A DNA stretch of 16,849 nt from Desulfurobacterium sp. GTDB taxonomy: Bacteria > Aquificota > Aquificia > Desulfurobacteriales > Desulfurobacteriaceae. The DNA is taken from positions 1 to 16,849 of the forward strand of contig JALSLT010000050.1 of the NCBI GenBank assembly GCA_026988135.1. Direction: 5' to 3'. The position numbers and the translations under genes were made by a program. Position 1 is the stretch's first letter. Each line of letters begins with the position of its first letter. The notes below the pieces were generated by a model. The model saw only the letters and a list, made by a program, of their open reading frames with translations. It was not told where the DNA came from and made no database searches. Shown one piece after another: positions 14,863 to 16,849 of this stretch.

Positions 14863-15951
14863 ATGGAAAAAAGTGTAATTAAAAGGCTCAATGAAATAAA
14901 TAGAAGATTTAAGGATATAGAAAAACTTTTAAGTGACCCCTCAGTTATTTCCGACGGAAACAGATACAAAAACCTGGCAAAAGAACATAAAGAGTTACAA
15001 CCTATAGTTGAGACATACGACAAATATAACTTGATTGAAAAACAGATAGAAGAAGCCATAGAAATGATTCAATTGGGAGAAGATGAAGAGTTCATGGAGC
15101 TTGCCAAAGAGGAAAAAAAAGAACTTGAAAAAGAAATAGGAGAACTTGAAAACAAGTTAAAAACCCTTCTTATTCCTAAAGATCCCAACGATGAAAAAAA
15201 TGTTATTCTCGAAATAAGAGCCGGAACCGGAGGAGAAGAAGCGGCACTTTTTGCAGCAGATCTTTTCCGAATGTACTGTAGATATGCCGAAAGAAAAGAA
15301 TGGAAAGTGGAAATTCTTTCCCAAAACGAAACCGGACTTGGAGGCTCCAAAGAAATTAACGCACTTATATCGGGTAAAGGAGCATACAGCAGATTAAAGT
15401 ATGAAAGCGGTGTTCACAGAGTTCAAAGAATACCCGTAACAGAATCGGGAGGCAGAATTCACACATCCGCAGCAACTGTAGCAATTCTCCCTGAAGCCGC
15501 AGACGTAGAAGTGGAAATAGATGAAAAAGATCTAAAAATAGATACTTACAGATCTTCCGGAGCCGGTGGACAACACGTAAACACAACAGATTCTGCCGTT
15601 AGAATCACCCATGCTCCCACCGGACTTGTTGTAACATGCTCCAACGAGCGCTCCCAAATACAAAATAGAATCAAGGCTATGAAGATTTTAAGAGCAAGAT
15701 TGAAAGAGATATATGAAAAACAACAAAAAGAAAATCTTGACTCTACAAGGAAAGCTCAGATAGGAAGCGGAGATAGGAGTGAAAAAATAAGAACTTACAA
15801 TTTCCCGGAAAATAGAGTAAGCGACCACAGGATAAAGTTAACTCTTTACAACTTGGAACAGTTTTTAGATGGTGAAATGGATGAGATGATAGATGCCCTC
15901 ATAGCAGCCGAACAAGCCAAAAAGATAGAAAATTTGGTAGAAAAAGGATAA
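14863..15951 (+). CDS. prfA: peptide chain release factor 1
   Basis: RF1 recognises UAA and UAG in the ribosomal A site and triggers release of the finished protein. The 362-residue product starts with a helical domain (EKSVIKRLNEINRRFKDIEKLLSDPSVI). The codon-reading P-x-T motif is PVT (191-193, in RIPVTESGGRIHTS), which marks RF1 as opposed to the SPF motif of RF2. The catalytic GGQ is at 235-237 in SSGAGGQHVNTTDSAVR. A TTG at 14851 would add four residues, but the ATG at 14863-14865 matches the usual RF1 N-terminus. The AAGGAG before it is only 2 nt away, an unusually short spacing. trmFO begins 2 nt after its stop. Confidence 0.97.
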   Translation: MEKSVIKRLNEINRRFKDIEKLLSDPSVISDGNRYKNLAKEHKELQPIVETYDKYNLIEKQIEEAIEMIQLGEDEEFMELAKEEKKELEKEIGELENKLKTLLIPKDPNDEKNVILEIRAGTGGEEAALFAADLFRMYCRYAERKEWKVEILSQNETGLGGSKEINALISGKGAYSRLKYESGVHRVQRIPVTESGGRIHTSAATVAILPEAADVEVEIDEKDLKIDTYRSSGAGGQHVNTTDSAVRITHAPTGLVVTCSNERSQIQNRIKAMKILRARLKEIYEKQQKENLDSTRKAQIGSGDRSEKIRTYNFPENRVSDHRIKLTLYNLEQFLDGEMDEMIDALIAAEQAKKIENLVEKG

Positions 15952-15953
15952 AA

Positions 15954-16849
15954 ATGGAAAAAATTAATATTATAGGCGGAGGACTCGCAGGCGTTGAAGC
16001 AGCTTGGTATCTCGCCAATGAAGGCTTTAAAATAAGTCTATATGAAATGAGGCCCCTTAAACAAACACCGGCTCATAAAACGGAATATTTAGGAGAACTT
16101 GTTTGCAGTAATACTCTTGGAGGAATCGAGGAAACAACTCCAAGGGGACTTCTAAAAAAAGAGATGGAACTTCTCAACTCTATCGTAATAAAAACAGCCA
16201 AAGAAACATTGGTTCCGGCAGGCGGAGCTTTAGCGGTAGATAGGGAAAATTTTGGGAAATATATAACGAAAAAAATAGAAACACATCCTAACATCAATGT
16301 TATACGAAAGGAGATAACGGAAATTCCCATATCAAAAGTAACTATCATCGCTACGGGACCTTTAACTTCAGATCTATTCTCCAAACATCTCTACAATTTC
16401 CTGGGAGAAGAAGCACTATCCTTTTACGATGCAATAGCTCCTATAGTCTATGCCGAAACCATCGACTACTCAAAATGTTTTTGGGGTTCAAGGTACAACA
16501 AAGGGGGCAACGATTATTTAAACTGCCCTATGACAGAAGAGGAATACAGAAAATTTTATACTGCATTGATGGAAGCAAAAAAAGTTCCTTTGAAAGAGTT
16601 TGAAAAAGAAGCCTATTTTGAAGGATGTATGCCTATTGAAGAAATGGCAAACAGAGGTAAAGAAACTCTTCTCTTCGGCCCTCTTAAACCGGTTGGATTG
16701 ATAAATCCAAAAAACGGTAAAAGGCCTTTCGCCGTACTACAATTAAGAAAAGAGAACCGAGAGGGCACACTGTTAAACCTAGTCGGATTTCAAACAAAAC
16801 TTACATATTCTGAACAAAGAAAGGTTTTCAGACTAATACCCGGACTTGA
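15954..16849 (+). CDS. trmFO: TrmFO, folate-dependent tRNA m5U54 methyltransferase (3' end outside the window)
   Basis: TrmFO makes 5-methyluridine at position 54 of tRNA using methylene-tetrahydrofolate and FAD. The frame is open to the window edge (298 full codons plus two bases), ending at the conserved RLIPGL segment, so about 130 residues are missing. The FAD-binding start is INIIGGGLAGVEAAWYLA (4-21), followed by YEMRP and the family marker ELVCSNTLGG with Cys51. A second conserved cysteine is Cys225 in YFEGCMPIEEMA; these two match the catalytic cysteines reported in other TrmFO proteins. GPLKPVGL and the QLRKEN segment are also typical. Most relatives read SNSLR where this protein has SNTLGG. 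The ATG follows the prfA stop by 2 nt, with AAAGGA inside the prfA end. Confidence 0.95.
   Translation, partial: MEKINIIGGGLAGVEAAWYLANEGFKISLYEMRPLKQTPAHKTEYLGELVCSNTLGGIEETTPRGLLKKEMELLNSIVIKTAKETLVPAGGALAVDRENFGKYITKKIETHPNINVIRKEITEIPISKVTIIATGPLTSDLFSKHLYNFLGEEALSFYDAIAPIVYAETIDYSKCFWGSRYNKGGNDYLNCPMTEEEYRKFYTALMEAKKVPLKEFEKEAYFEGCMPIEEMANRGKETLLFGPLKPVGLINPKNGKRPFAVLQLRKENREGTLLNLVGFQTKLTYSEQRKVFRLIPGL

Overview
The window reads as an AT-rich, gene-dense chromosomal segment from a Gram-negative, probably thermophilic bacterium. The signs are outer-membrane proteins (a FadL-type barrel and a small barrel-like protein), a lipoprotein, Lys/Glu/Ile-rich proteins, heavy AGA use for arginine, and short or overlapping gene junctions. 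Protein style and gene mix suggest Aquificota, perhaps Desulfurobacteriaceae, but this is an impression from memory and not a database result. No tRNA, rRNA, CRISPR, insertion sequence or prophage gene was seen.

Layout. (1) 27-5398, minus strand, is an envelope and export block. It is transcribed from a small secreted peptide gene (5096-5398) into secA, then past a terminator into a LysM/NlpC-P60 cell-wall hydrolase and a periplasmic HtrA protease. (2) 5399-5671 is a divergent control region. (3) 5672-10270, plus strand, runs: small outer-membrane-like protein, hemW, tsaB, rimI, a YdcH-like coiled-coil protein and ilvD, with several overlapping junctions, ending at a strong bidirectional hairpin. 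(4) 10301-13439, minus strand, is a FadL-family outer-membrane transporter followed by an extracytoplasmic lipase-like lipoprotein. (5) 13540-16849, plus strand, is a translation and tRNA-modification operon: a TIM-barrel protein of unknown substrate, def, prfA and a trmFO cut off by the window end.

The standout is the 100-residue peptide gene directly upstream of secA. It has a Sec signal peptide and ends in Arg-Ala-Pro-Pro-Phe-stop. RAPP is the ribosome-stalling motif of the arrest peptides ApdA and ApdP, which regulate Sec-pathway genes. The codons for Ala-Pro-Pro-Phe contain UCCUCCUU, which can pair over 8 bp with GAGGAGGA, the secA ribosome-binding site 52 nt downstream. The arrangement looks like a SecM-type secretion monitor: when export is slow, the ribosome stays stalled on RAPP, covers the anti-Shine-Dalgarno strand and frees secA for translation. 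This uses a RAPP stall, not the SecM motif, and one short stretch serves as both stall code and RNA switch. It is an inference from sequence and needs experimental proof.
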